Shown here one piece after another: positions 1-6,727 of a stretch of DNA of 11,195 nt; the first letter of the stretch is position 1, and each line of letters begins with the position of its first letter. Location: positions 40,457 to 51,651 of the forward strand of contig SSNU01000125.1 in the NCBI GenBank assembly GCA_012064415.1, in the 5' to 3' direction. The notes under the pieces were generated by a model. That model made no database searches. It was given only the letters and a program-made list of their open reading frames with translations, and was not told the origin of the DNA. Source of the DNA: Gyrodactylus bullatarudis. Lineage: Eukaryota > Platyhelminthes > Monogenea > Gyrodactylidea > Gyrodactylidae. The position numbers were made by a program, and so were the translations under genes.

Positions 1-136
1 AACTCGTATATCCTCTCCTAATGAATAATTCAAGCTTTTCACATGACAAATGAAACATTTAGCAATAATCAACTTCATTTATAACAACTTTTGATTCTTA
101 TTCTACTTATTAAGTGAAATATGGAAGTGTCAAAAT

Positions 137-433
137 TTACATGATTTTTACTTGCTTAGGATGTAATCTAAATATCTTATATTTATAGAGTAATAAAACC
201 GTATATATAAAAGTAAAGTTATGATATTCCATGAGATGATGAATATGATAACAGGACTTTACTTTCTGATACAACTGTATAGAAGAGAATTTTGGATTTT
301 TCTTTTTGTCAATGTAGATGGTGTTTGGCTGTTTAGATGGTTTGTTGGAGTATGGTTTCATCTCTCCTAATTCGCAATTTAATTGAAATTTGTAATTTTT
401 AAGCCATATGTTTAGGCAGCTTTCCTTACCCAC
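137..433 (-). CDS. Doubtful hypothetical ORF
   Basis: This open minus-strand frame of 98 codons begins at a GTG. The first ATG lies further in, giving a product of about 74 residues that starts MKPYSNKPSKQPN. The N-terminal half is lysine-rich and polar (KKKNP, KQPNTIYIDKK). The C-terminal half has a short hydrophobic stretch (FIYTVLLLY) followed by a basic tail. I recognise no domain and see no convincing splice or promoter context. The 60-bp dispersed repeat at 446-505 lies just upstream of its start. Open frames of this size occur by chance less often in AT-rich DNA because stops are common, so it could be a relic exon or transposon piece, but nothing supports expression. Confidence 0.15.
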   Translation of the reverse strand: MGKESCLNIWLKNYKFQLNCELGEMKPYSNKPSKQPNTIYIDKKKNPKFSSIQLYQKVKSCYHIHHLMEYHNFTFIYTVLLLYKYKIFRLHPKQVKIM

Positions 434-445
434 TGCCCAAAATCA

Positions 446-505
446 TTCGTATATTAAAATTATGATTTGAATGGTTAGCAAAAGTCTCAATCCCAAAATA
501 AAACT
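446..505 (+). repeat. 60-bp dispersed direct repeat, copy 1
   Basis: The segment beginning TTCGTATATTA matches 8180-8240 in the same orientation, with about 6 mismatches in 60 positions by eye. A weaker match (GCTTTCCTTAC against GCTTCCCTTAC) lies upstream of both copies. The family is unknown. It may be a fragment of a larger interspersed repeat. Confidence 0.6.
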
Positions 506-771
506 GTTCAAAGAACACTCCTGATTTAAAAAAATGTCCGATTAGATCCAAATTTTTAATATGAAAGGAGGAACTATCTGTTGCTACTTGTTGTGAGAAT
601 CAAATTCTCAACTTCAATCCTCAAGTTGACATTTGAGCTTGAGTGAACTTATTTGCTATCGTTTACAGACAGAATTTCTTGAATTTGATAAAACCTTAGA
701 GTTCGTAACAGTAAACTGAAAAAGATAACTTTAAAATAATATAATATTAAAACCAGGTAATAAGGTAATCC
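506..771. other. AT-rich gene-free stretch before element E1
   Basis: I see no coding frame, RNA gene or recognised repeat here. It is simple AT-rich flank leading up to the GAATCAAT at 772-779 that appears to mark the edge of element E1. Confidence 0.5.
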
Positions 772-786
772 GAATCAATGAATATA

Positions 787-1121
787 CAGGTAAAGTACCC
801 ACTCTGCTCGATTCATCACTCTCAATTTGGTTTTATATTAGAATTTTAAATTAAAGTTTAAACCAATGAGAGGGTATGAAAATGTTGACCAATAGAATTA
901 TGGGAAAGACGTTTCAAATTTTAATGCAATAATTTCACTATCTGAGCCTGTATAACCATGCTTAAAGATAACTAATCGTAAAATATCTATTTATATATAT
1001 CACTCTTTAGAATAATCAATTAAAAAGGTTTCATTTTTTATCTCTAGGATTTTGATCCTACACCGAGAATTTATTCTGATTAGATAGAACATTTCAAATT
1101 GAACCAACAGTCTGACTAAGC
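787..1121 (+). repeat. E1 left terminal inverted repeat
   Basis: This arm is the reverse complement of 5011-5341. From about 813 inward I find one substitution (CTACACCGAG here, CTACATCGAG in the partner). There are two length differences: an extra TGCTC near 805-809 in this arm and an extra 12 bp in the other. The inner edge is the shared CTGACTAAGC ending at 1121. The arm carries CCAAT boxes at 863-867 and 889-893. Confidence 0.95.
863..893 (+). promoter_or_regulatory. Paired CCAAT boxes in the E1 left arm (mirrored at 5239-5269)
   Basis: Two CCAAT pentamers start 26 bp apart, the first 76 bp inside the CAGGT end. The right arm carries the mirror pair. E2 has pairs at the same 26-bp spacing and the same distance from its left end (9824-9828 and 9850-9854). 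CCAAT boxes are common eukaryotic promoter elements. A promoter role in the arms, firing inward, is an inference. Confidence 0.45.
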
Positions 1122-1224
1122 GAAAAAAAATTAATAAAAATAATCATAATTATCACCATGTTTTTATCTAATGGCAAGTCAACTCTAGTTGATTTCTAAG
1201 CTTCAGTATCTGCATGAGATTTTT

Positions 1225-1413
1225 CTAACCGTCTAATTTAATAACAGTTAATAAATTAAATAAATTATCTAGAAGACGTTTTCTTTCTTCCAGGAAAAGT
1301 GTTATTTGTTGAGGCGTGGGTATAATTCTGGTTTTTTGCGAACATTTATGTTGAGGATCGGCGAAATTTATAATATAAATTGAAGACTTACCTATATTAA
1401 CCAAAATAAACAA
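1225..1413 (-). pseudogene. C-terminal piece of the E1 family protein
   Basis: This is a minus-strand frame of 62 codons whose apparent start is TTG, so the true beginning lies upstream and is lost or spliced. The C-terminal 35 residues align with the ORF inside E2 (10061-10261). Shared positions include T-x-IIP, an L-x-x-E-x-x-K-x-L-x-D-x-L-x-N stretch, then V-x-x-L-x-G, giving about 14 of 35 identities, with many of the rest conservative. The frame ends at a TAG 104 bp inside the left arm, almost the same position as in E2. A GTAAGT near the beginning of the frame could be a splice donor. I infer that it is the 3' end of the element's own gene, probably its transposase, and that the N-terminal part is the HTH ORF at 4289-4645, with the Gypsy insertion separating them. 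The protein family is not recognised. Confidence 0.5.
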
Positions 1414-1515
1414 ATATTATCTTATCATTGTCTTCATGCTGTAAATATACGAATTACCTGCTACTATACCTAACGTGTGTTGTTACTCATACCTAACCAC
1501 AACATAATTGGCGAC
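1414..1515 (+). other. Possible Gypsy 5' LTR remnant and primer-binding region
   Basis: Between the E1 gene piece and the Gypsy gag lies TGTAAATATACG...CCACAACA followed by AATTGGCGACATGG. Ty3/Gypsy elements typically have an ACA-ending LTR followed by TGG at the primer-binding site, and this resembles that layout. No second LTR copy exists in the window, so LTR boundaries cannot be set. Confidence 0.3.
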
Positions 1516-1923
1516 ATGGAAAACGAGAACTTTAATCGTGCCGAAGAACCTCGTGAAAAGGAAGAAAAAGATGCCTCAACGAAGAAGGACAAGTCTGGCA
1601 AGAAACAGTCAAGCACGTAACCTACCCAAGATGTCAACATTTCTGTGATCAAACCTCCTGTCAAGACTCCTCATAAGAAGAGAGATCGTTCATCTAACAA
1701 GATCGAAGATATGTCCAGGAAAATTTGTGAAGCCTTACTGAAGATCTCACGCCAACAGAGAGATGATTTCTGTTCTACCTATTCTACCTCAAGCGAAACG
1801 TCACACAAACAGGAAACCCGACCTCCTACCTACGAGTTACTGCTGTCATCTATACCTAAGTTTGACTCAAAACAGTGCTGGTACCGCCTTAATGGAGCTA
1901 TTTTCGGTATTAAATGCACGTAA
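1516..1923 (+). pseudogene. gag: Gypsy Gag N-terminal fragment
   Basis: The frame starts at an ATG 1-2 codons after the putative GGCGAC leader. It opens with a charged, low-complexity head (MENENFNRAEEPREKEEK) and runs to TAA at 1921-1923, with one in-frame TAA at 1618-1620 that fits a CAA-to-TAA change. The diagnostic part is near the end: IPKFDSKQCWYRLNGAIFG. It resembles the capsid opening of Mag-like Gag proteins, where a P-x-F-x-(10)-WF-x-L-E-x-x-F pattern is usual. The coding similarity stops immediately afterwards, so the rest of capsid and any zinc knuckle are deleted. Frames overlapping it in other phases or on the minus strand are shadows. Confidence 0.7.
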
Positions 1924-1925
1924 AG

Positions 1926-2120
1926 AATTCTTTACGTTTCAAATGCATCGTCGACTATTCCGGATCACAACGAAAACTCATCAACACTATCACCTTCAGT
2001 GATCTTAAGGATCCTGAAAGGATGCTAGCTTTCCTATTTTTACTCAACTCCAATAGGACGACCCTACCTAACTTGTGTCTTACTACGACAGAAATCACAG
2101 GTGCACGCATGCTAAGATAG
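1926..2120 (+). pseudogene. Gypsy protease (retropepsin) fragment
   Basis: In the frame following gag (a +2 change), the reading LRFKCIVDYSGSQRKLIN resembles the opening strand and active-site loop of retropepsins, where a hydrophobic-hydrophobic-D-[TS]-G-[SA] motif is expected. Here the motif reads V-D-Y-S-G-S, so one extra residue sits between the catalytic Asp and SG and would spoil the loop. The frame runs on to a TAG at 2118-2120 without a clear flap or a second conserved block. The identification rests on this one motif and on its position between gag and RT. Confidence 0.5.
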
Positions 2121-2255
2121 TCGAAGAGGCCACACGAATCAAAGACTCTATGTCGTGCAAAGAAGTATCTAGAGTAAAGTAGATGTGAAAGAGAGAATGG
2201 TCCGGCCTATACCTAAAGCCACCAAATGAGGATATTTTTATCAAAAATCTATGAA

Positions 2256-2607
2256 GCAAAATACTTCACAACCTTAGACCGCATTCCTACAAGTCGAGCT
2301 TGATGAACCTTCAAAATTGTTGTCGACAGTAAACACCAAGTGGGGCTTGTTCAAATGTAACTACCTTAACTATGGAGTCAAACCTGCACCTAAGATCTTT
2401 CAATAGACAATTGGCACAATACTCGACAACTATCCAAACACGCAAGCCTACATAGACGATATTCTAGCTTGGGGAACTGACCAACAAAGCCTATAAACAA
2501 ATACCCTAAACGTCGTCGAACGCATTACCTCTGCAGGATCTATAGAAGTGTGAATTCTGCAATAAAACAGTTGAGTTCCTGGGTTGTGTACTCATCAGTG
2601 GCGGTCG
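2256..2607 (+). pseudogene. pol: Gypsy reverse transcriptase fragment
   Basis: RT motif A is seen as KYFTTLD (2259-2279), then after a small frame change AFLQVELDEPSKLL. Next come T-x-W-G-L-F-K-C-N-Y and the GVKPAPKIFQ block (usually G-[LV]-x-x-AP-x-x-FQ). The catalytic YIDD box is at 2449-2460, followed by ILAWG. A further phase gives KCEFCNKTVEFLG (from 2546), the conserved KC-x-F...V-x-FLG block at the RT thumb. Stops lie at TAG 2404-2406 and TAA 2494-2496. Fingers upstream of motif A are missing. Both aspartates of YIDD are intact, but the frame breaks make the gene non-functional. The match to Ty3/Gypsy RT is strong. Confidence 0.9.
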
Positions 2608-2909
2608 CAGTAACTATCACATATCATGTGTTCCTACTAAATCTTTCGGACATGCTGACTGCCTATCACGCCTATTCGAATCAGCAAATGAGGATATAAT
2701 CATAGCCCAGCTCAGTTTTGTACCTGATAATTCCTTAAGAACTGCACCTATCTTACCTGATCTCATAGCTTTGGAGACTTAGTCAGATCCGACGTTGTCC
2801 CAGATTCTGGAATACCTACATTCAGACTGGCCCAAAGTCATTCCATTAGATGTCCTACCGTACTATAATAGACGTAAAAATCTATCAACATTTGATGGTT
2901 GCATCTTAA
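2608..2909 (+). pseudogene. pol: Gypsy RNase H end and integrase N-terminal region, part 1
   Basis: The reading frame of the RT thumb (from 2546) continues across an apparently in-frame deletion that removes almost all of RNase H. It resumes at GHADCLSRLF, the typical end of the RNase H/tether region (commonly N-A-D-x-LSR-L-P). It then crosses one nonsense codon (TAG 2780-2782) and reaches the block before the integrase zinc finger, with YYNRRKNLS and FDGCIL (compare the x-D-G-x-L-x-x-x-x-R-V-V-IP signature in Gypsy). It stops at the TTAA where the piggyBac-like MITE inserted. Coding resumes in phase at 3602. Confidence 0.8.
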
Positions 2910-3597
2910 CCCTTTCGATACCAGAGGTCATATATGACCTCTATGTTCAAACTGACTTTTTTCAATGATTTTGAAACATTTTTTTATGATTATTTTTTGA
3001 TAGTATATCACAAACTATCTTAGTTTGCTATCATGCTATATTTTTGCTAGCCAAGCATAATAATGCCATAGATATTTGAACTTTTACCGAAGGAATTAGA
3101 ATTCCATAATTCATGATTCTTTTTGATCGAAATTATTAAACTTATCAATGTTCAGAGATAATAAGATTAATTTCTGTAGAGGCTAAATAGTTAATCCAAA
3201 ACAAGGTATATTTTTTATGCAAGAGATCAATGAGCAGTTCCATCAATAGTCTCGTGAAAATAGGGCAATTTTCAACCCCATTTTTACCTTAAATCTTCAA
3301 TATCTAGGTTATTTTGAACAAGATCGAATGAAACTTGAAAGATATCCTTTTTGACATTAATTGAGTCTTTGAAACAATTAACTTTCAAATAAATCCCTTC
3401 ATTAGCAAAGTTTCACTCTAAATTACTCACCAGTAGATAGGATTTTCAACATAAATCAGACCCTGATGAAATTATATGTAAGAAAAAATTTTCATAAAAT
3501 TTTGTCCTAGTAAATGTTTTTTATCATCACATGTTAGATAATCCTGTGAGAGAATTAAGCCTGAAGCTTTATTCGTTCAGCTATGGTATCGAAAGGG
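2910..3597. mobile_element. piggyBac-like MITE (688 bp) flanked by TTAA
   Basis: The ends are perfect 14-bp inverted repeats, CCCTTTCGATACCA at 2910-2923 and its complement at 3584-3597. They are flanked by TTAA at 2906-2909 and TTAA at 3598-3601. The CCCT/AGGG ends and a duplicated TTAA are the hallmark of piggyBac transposition. The interior is AT-rich with no coding frame, so it is a non-autonomous copy. A perfect 20-bp palindrome overlaps the left end. The Gypsy reading frame is interrupted exactly at the TTAA and picks up in phase if one TTAA and the element are skipped, which independently proves an insertion. Confidence 0.92.
2923..2942. repeat. Perfect 20-bp palindrome in the MITE subterminal region
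   Basis: AGAGGTCATATATGACCTCT equals its own reverse complement. It overlaps the last base of the left terminal repeat. Subterminal palindromes or internal repeats next to piggyBac ends can serve as transposase-binding sites. That role here is a guess. Confidence 0.85.
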
Positions 3598-3601
3598 TTA
3601 A

Positions 3602-3715
3602 TGAACGACCGTGTTGTTATACAATTTTCGAAAGAACACCTTGAATAATTTTCCGACATCGTATGCACAAACTAGAGTGCACTTCTTCTACTCTAGTCAC
3701 AAAGTTCCCAGTGAT
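3602..3715 (+). pseudogene. pol: Gypsy integrase N-terminal region, part 2
   Basis: Directly after the right TTAA, the frame reads N-D-R-V-V-I, matching the conserved R-V-V-IP block before the integrase HHCC zinc finger. It then becomes degenerate, with a TAA at 3644-3646. A further phase gives RMHKLE, reminiscent of the H-x-G-x-x-R-M-K-x-L-x-R stretch, but the zinc-binding His and Cys pattern is not intact and the catalytic core is absent. The end near 3715 is where resemblance fades. Confidence 0.65.
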
Positions 3716-4288
3716 ATTTATTAGAAAATCTTAAATATTTGATGAAGATTTTGAGAAAATTAAATTTCTATCAATCTTCTCCACATTAGAGTTCTATTTG
3801 GTTTTCTTCAAGTTCAAAAGTATAAGCTAACGGAATGAGAATTTTCGAATTACCTTTGTATCTTTAAATAGGGTCGAGTTTCTTTTTATAATTTGACTCA
3901 TAGGATTCCGACTCTCGACAAACAGGTCTTTGACATACATTTTGGTTATTGAAAAAAAATTTCAATATCCTAGAATAAACCATCATGCGATCCATGATGT
4001 AGCAGGCAAAAATTTGAAGAATCTTCATATTAGTGAAGAATAATTTCTTTTCAATAAGACCTGAGATATTCGCGATTGTTATGGTCTTTGAATAATAATC
4101 TTTTTTTGTGGAAGTTTTCTTCCTGAATTATAAAAGTATTTTTCTCTGGATCATCAATATTTAACATAGTCATGATCCGGATGAAATAATTCGATTTAAT
4201 TTGGAGCTGAAATATTATAAATAGGCTTACATTATGTCGGTTGATATCAAGATCTTTGAAAATTTTTTTGATGTAATTTCAGCATCCT
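3716..4288 (-). pseudogene. Probable degraded continuation of the E1 gene
   Basis: No clean ORF is present, but minus-strand frames beyond the HTH ORF remain coding-like. One phase reads DVKNAIKNAAEILNVEG around 4270-4330, suggesting that the tail of the HTH ORF (CKKCNQKC) is a frameshift product. Further phases give MLNIDDPEKNTF, then HKKRLLFKDHNNREYLRS around 4045-4170. Stops and phase changes interrupt all of them. No domain is recognised, so I cannot confirm a transposase catalytic core. In AT-rich DNA such readings may be chance. Confidence 0.3.
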
Positions 4289-4645
4289 TCAACATTCAAA
4301 ATTTCTGCTGCATTTTTGATTGCATTTTTTACATCGGATCGCTGTTTTATATTCGTTATCAACGAGATTCATCATCTCGTTTTTAACATGGTTTCGGATC
4401 CTTGAGTATCGATCTTTGTAGTCATAGTATAAATTGTTGACTATCTGATTTTTATCAGAAATCCATCTCTTCAATGTAGAAACACTAATGCCCTTTCTTT
4501 TTGCAAAAGCTTTGAAACCGTAGAGGGAGTTTTCAAACTCTATGAGAATTTGATACTTTTCACTGTTCGTGTAGTTTTCCATGTTGAATATCGGAAAATG
4601 AAATTTCAAAATCAGTTTTATTGAAGTTATCTTGATGGTTCTCAT
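4289..4645 (-). pseudogene. HTH DNA-binding N-terminus of the E1 gene, likely a transposase
   Basis: This is a 118-codon frame from an ATG at 4645. A second ATG at 4580-4582 (residue 22) begins MENYTNSEKYQILIEFEN and is the likelier start, because the domain follows it closely. Residues 28-65 look like a helix-turn-helix of the Psq/transposase type: SEKYQILIEFE as helix 1, FKAFAKRKGIS as helix 2 and turn, and VSTLKRWISDK as the recognition helix with the conserved W. A basic stretch follows. The ORF ends with CKKCNQKCSRNFEC, which may be a frameshift artefact since another phase stays coding-like. It sits about 370 bp inside the right arm and reads toward the left arm, as does the piece at 1225-1413. 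Together they suggest one gene broken by the Gypsy insertion. A DDE core has not been seen. Confidence 0.6.
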
Positions 4646-5010
4646 CCCACCCCATTTTTAATTTGTATTTGGTGTATTCTCTTTTTCATTGAATATACTA
4701 AGGGTACTTTATATGCAATACTTGATTCTTAGTTCAATGTATGCTTGAGGTCTTATGACTATCAATTGATGTGTTATTATTAACCCTGTAAAGGCATTTA
4801 GCGATTTGTTGCACCCCCACTTGGATTGAGCTTAAAACTAATTTTTTTTCAAAAATTAGGGTCTTCTTCGATATAGATAATGGGGTGTTAAAGTAACACT
4901 TATATCAATGGAATACATTACCTTTTATTTTTATATAAATTATGAATTGTTCATTAAAATAGCTGAAATTAGAGTCAATGAAAATAAAATTTACAATACA
5001 TAATATATTG
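4646..5010. other. AT-rich region upstream of the HTH gene inside E1
   Basis: I see no coding frame. This would be the 5' flank of the minus-strand HTH gene, between its start and the right arm. A TTAACCCTGTAAAG at 4780-4793 superficially resembles a piggyBac end but has no partner. No clear TATA box stands out from the AT-rich background. Confidence 0.4.
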
Positions 5011-5341
5011 GCTTAGTCAGACTGTTGGTTCAATTTGAAATGTTCTATCTAATCAGAATAAATTCTCGATGTAGGATCAAAATCCTAGAGATAAAAAATG
5101 AAACCTTTTTAATTGATTATTCTAAAGAGTGATATATATAAATAGATATTTTACGATTAGTTATCTTTAAGCATGGTTATACAGGCTCAGATAGTGAAAT
5201 TATTGCATTAAAATTTGAAACGTCTTTCCCATAATTCTATTGGTCAACATTTTCATACCCTCTCATTGGTTTAAACTTTAATATAAACTTTAATTTAAAA
5301 TTCTAATATAAAACCAAATTGAGAGTGATGAATCGAGTGGG
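5011..5341 (-). repeat. E1 right terminal inverted repeat
   Basis: This arm is the inverted partner of 798-1121. It starts with GCTTAGTCAG and ends with ATGAATCGAGTGGG. It contains a tandem doubling of about 12 bp (AAACTTTAATAT) near 5273-5296 that is single in the left arm. It lacks the ACAGGTAAAGTACCC end, so the last 12 or so bases have been lost or replaced. ATTGG (CCAAT on the minus strand) occurs at 5239-5243 and 5265-5269. Confidence 0.95.
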
Positions 5342-6189
5342 CAATAGCCTAACCCCTTTAAAAAATTTGATTTATTCAGAGTTGACTCTTCTAGATCAGA
5401 ATTTCATGAGGATCAGGAATATGCTTATCTTTTTTTGCGAAGATGCCCAAGAGAACTTTGAACTTATGGAACTTTTTTTTAACTCATCATTCGTGCTTAA
5501 TCACAAGATATCATATTTAATTCAAATTCATATGGTAATGTCGAAGAAATCTAAGCCTCAATTCCTTATTATGAAGAAAATCAAATCGCTTTGAGTACTC
5601 CTGTTAATTTACCCAAGCTTCCACCAAATGAAGACTTTTCTTTCTGTTATGATTCATGAGAAAGCAAGAAATAAATTTGTTAGTAATGTCAAGGATACAT
5701 GATGAAGAGATATTTCTTGCTCCTATTTTTATATCAACAAGTAGTATCATGTTTTTCGATAGCTGTTATCAACTTTTTGAGAAATCAGAATACTTCAATA
5801 TCAATCGAAGATTATATTCGGCCAACTATTTTGGTTAATATGTTTTGTCAATGCAGACCTAGATGCTATCCATGAGGTAGATGAGAATAATCCTATCGCT
5901 GAGTCAATTATTTTATTAGTTAATCGTAGAGCGTGAAATAAATCCACTTGATCCTATCCTTGAGCAATATTTTTATAAGTTCCAAGATGCTGATAATGAA
6001 GATGACAAGCCAAATTTCCCTGATATAATAAAAGAAACCTATTGAACAAACAACTAATGAGAGTAAAAAGTCAAACAAATTCTTAAAGAATAGATTCCTA
6101 AGACGACTTAAACGCTGAATATAGAAGAAAATGATGAAAGTATGCCAAATAGTAGCCAAGAAACAATCAAGAATACTTATACAAAATAA
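5328..6189 (+). pseudogene. Coding-like islands in shifting phases, origin unknown
   Basis: Several plus-strand frames follow one another with polar, protein-like composition. 5328-5594 starts inside the E1 arm and includes CEDAQENFELMELFF. 5561-5656 reads PVNLPKLPPNEDFSF. 5656-5838 includes RIHDEEIFLAPIF. A stretch ending near 5935 reads ADLDAIHEVDENNP. Around 5941-6030 the reading is DPILEQYFYKFQDADNED. 6032-6118 is a lysine-rich run, and 6121-6189 reads ENDESMPNSSQETI before TAA. If this is a single old gene it needs about six frame changes. I recognise no family. The opposite-strand frame at 5920-6159 is a shadow. Confidence 0.3.
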
Positions 6190-6380
6190 AATATTTGTAT
6201 AAATTTATCATTTTTAAATTTGTTGTGATTCTCAGTAATTTAGACATTGATTGATATCTCTCAGTTTAATATTATAAGGTGCTTTGTTTCAGGCAAAAAT
6301 TCTTTAAACTAATCTGGTTTCAAATATAATTGAAAAAAAATTTTGAGTTGAGAATATTTAATGGCATGAATTGAATTGTA

Positions 6381-6722
6381 TTGGATCTTGGACTTGGAAC
6401 TCGGAAAAAACTGAATGGCCAAAGAAGTTTCAGAAAGTTGCTAGAACTTTTTCGAAATAAACTATCTGCCCAGTACAGAAAACAACTTGGTCAACCTTCA
6501 GAATCTATCAGAATTCGAAGAGATATTAAAAGTCTTATAATAATTAGAAAATCCCTGAAGCCCTAAAGAATTCCCAGACTTAGAGAACACTACAGAATCG
6601 AATGGCACTTTAAAAAAATTGCTATATTTAATCGATATAAAAAGAACTTTGAAAAACTACCTAACTCCTTAAAAATAAAAAACCTGAAAGAATTCATTGG
6701 AGAAATTAAAACCCGATTTAAA
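6381..6722 (+). pseudogene. Second group of coding-like islands
   Basis: Two phases compete here. One runs from a TTG at 6381 to 6566 and is basic (FRKLLELFRNKLSAQYRK). Another phase from about 6451 to 6672 reads LPSTENNLVNLQNLSEF, then EFPDLENTTESNGTLKKLL, with three internal stops at 6538, 6541 and 6556. A third ends at a TAA near 6727 with LKEFIGEIKTRFKN. The content is leucine-, lysine- and asparagine-rich. I cannot name a family. It may belong to the same decayed gene as the islands upstream, or may simply be AT-rich DNA that reads open. Confidence 0.22.
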
Positions 6723-6727
6723 AACTA

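Larger units (their letters stand above)
1504..3715 (+). mobile_element. Decayed Ty3/Gypsy retrotransposon, internally deleted
   Basis: The order is gag (1516-1923), protease (about 1926-2120), reverse transcriptase (2256-2607), then the end of RNase H with the integrase N-terminal region (2608-2909 and 3602-3715). This is the standard Ty3/Gypsy order of protease, RT, RNase H and integrase. The copy is dead. Most of gag, the RT fingers and nearly all of RNase H are deleted, the core integrase is absent, there are several nonsense codons and frame changes, and a piggyBac-like MITE splits the integrase region. RT and gag wording resembles the Mag/CsRn1-type branches known from invertebrates, but the clade is an impression, not a test. 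The 3' limit is approximate. It sits inside E1, between the two pieces of the E1 gene and in the opposite orientation. Confidence 0.85.
772..5341. mobile_element. E1: long-inverted-repeat DNA transposon with nested insertions
   Basis: The element is bounded by inverted arms at 787-1121 and 5011-5341. The left end reads GAATCAAT, seven bases, then ACAGGTAAAGTACCC. The right arm stops at the GTGGG near 5341 and lacks that outermost motif, so the right terminus looks clipped. No target-site duplication could be defined. Inside, a minus-strand gene is present in two pieces: an HTH N-terminus at 4289-4645 and a C-terminal piece at 1225-1413. A Gypsy relic lies between them and is itself split by a piggyBac-like MITE. 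A shorter relative, E2, lies at 9737-10485. Arms this long occur in fold-back elements, Mutator-like elements and Polintons, and no superfamily is assigned. That the arms are paired is certain; that they bound a transposon is an inference supported by E2. Confidence 0.75.

Noticed and set aside
1470..1664. Minus-strand open frame of 64 codons over the gag start
   Set aside because: It is a shadow of the plus-strand Gag frame, which has a recognisable capsid motif.
1763..2002. Plus-strand open frame of 79 codons overlapping gag
   Set aside because: It is in a different phase from Gag and shows no domain. It is a shadow spanning the gag-protease junction.
4208..4231. GTAAGC...TTTCAG on the minus strand as a mini-intron in the E1 gene
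   Set aside because: At about 24 bp it is too short for a normal spliceosomal intron, and the surrounding frame is already broken.
4780..4797. TTAACCCTGTAAAG as a second piggyBac-like end
   Set aside because: No matching inverted end followed by TTAA was found nearby. The GGGGTGTTAA near 4882 is too poor a match.
772..5341. Assignment of E1 to Polinton/Maverick elements on the basis of long inverted repeats
   Set aside because: No DNA polymerase B, retroviral-type integrase of its own, ATPase or capsid gene is visible. The only integrase belongs to the Gypsy insertion.
5920..6159. Minus-strand hydrophobic ORF that looks like a membrane protein
   Set aside because: The opposite strand reads as polar, lysine- and acid-rich peptide. 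Hydrophobic antisense of A-rich coding DNA is a common artefact.
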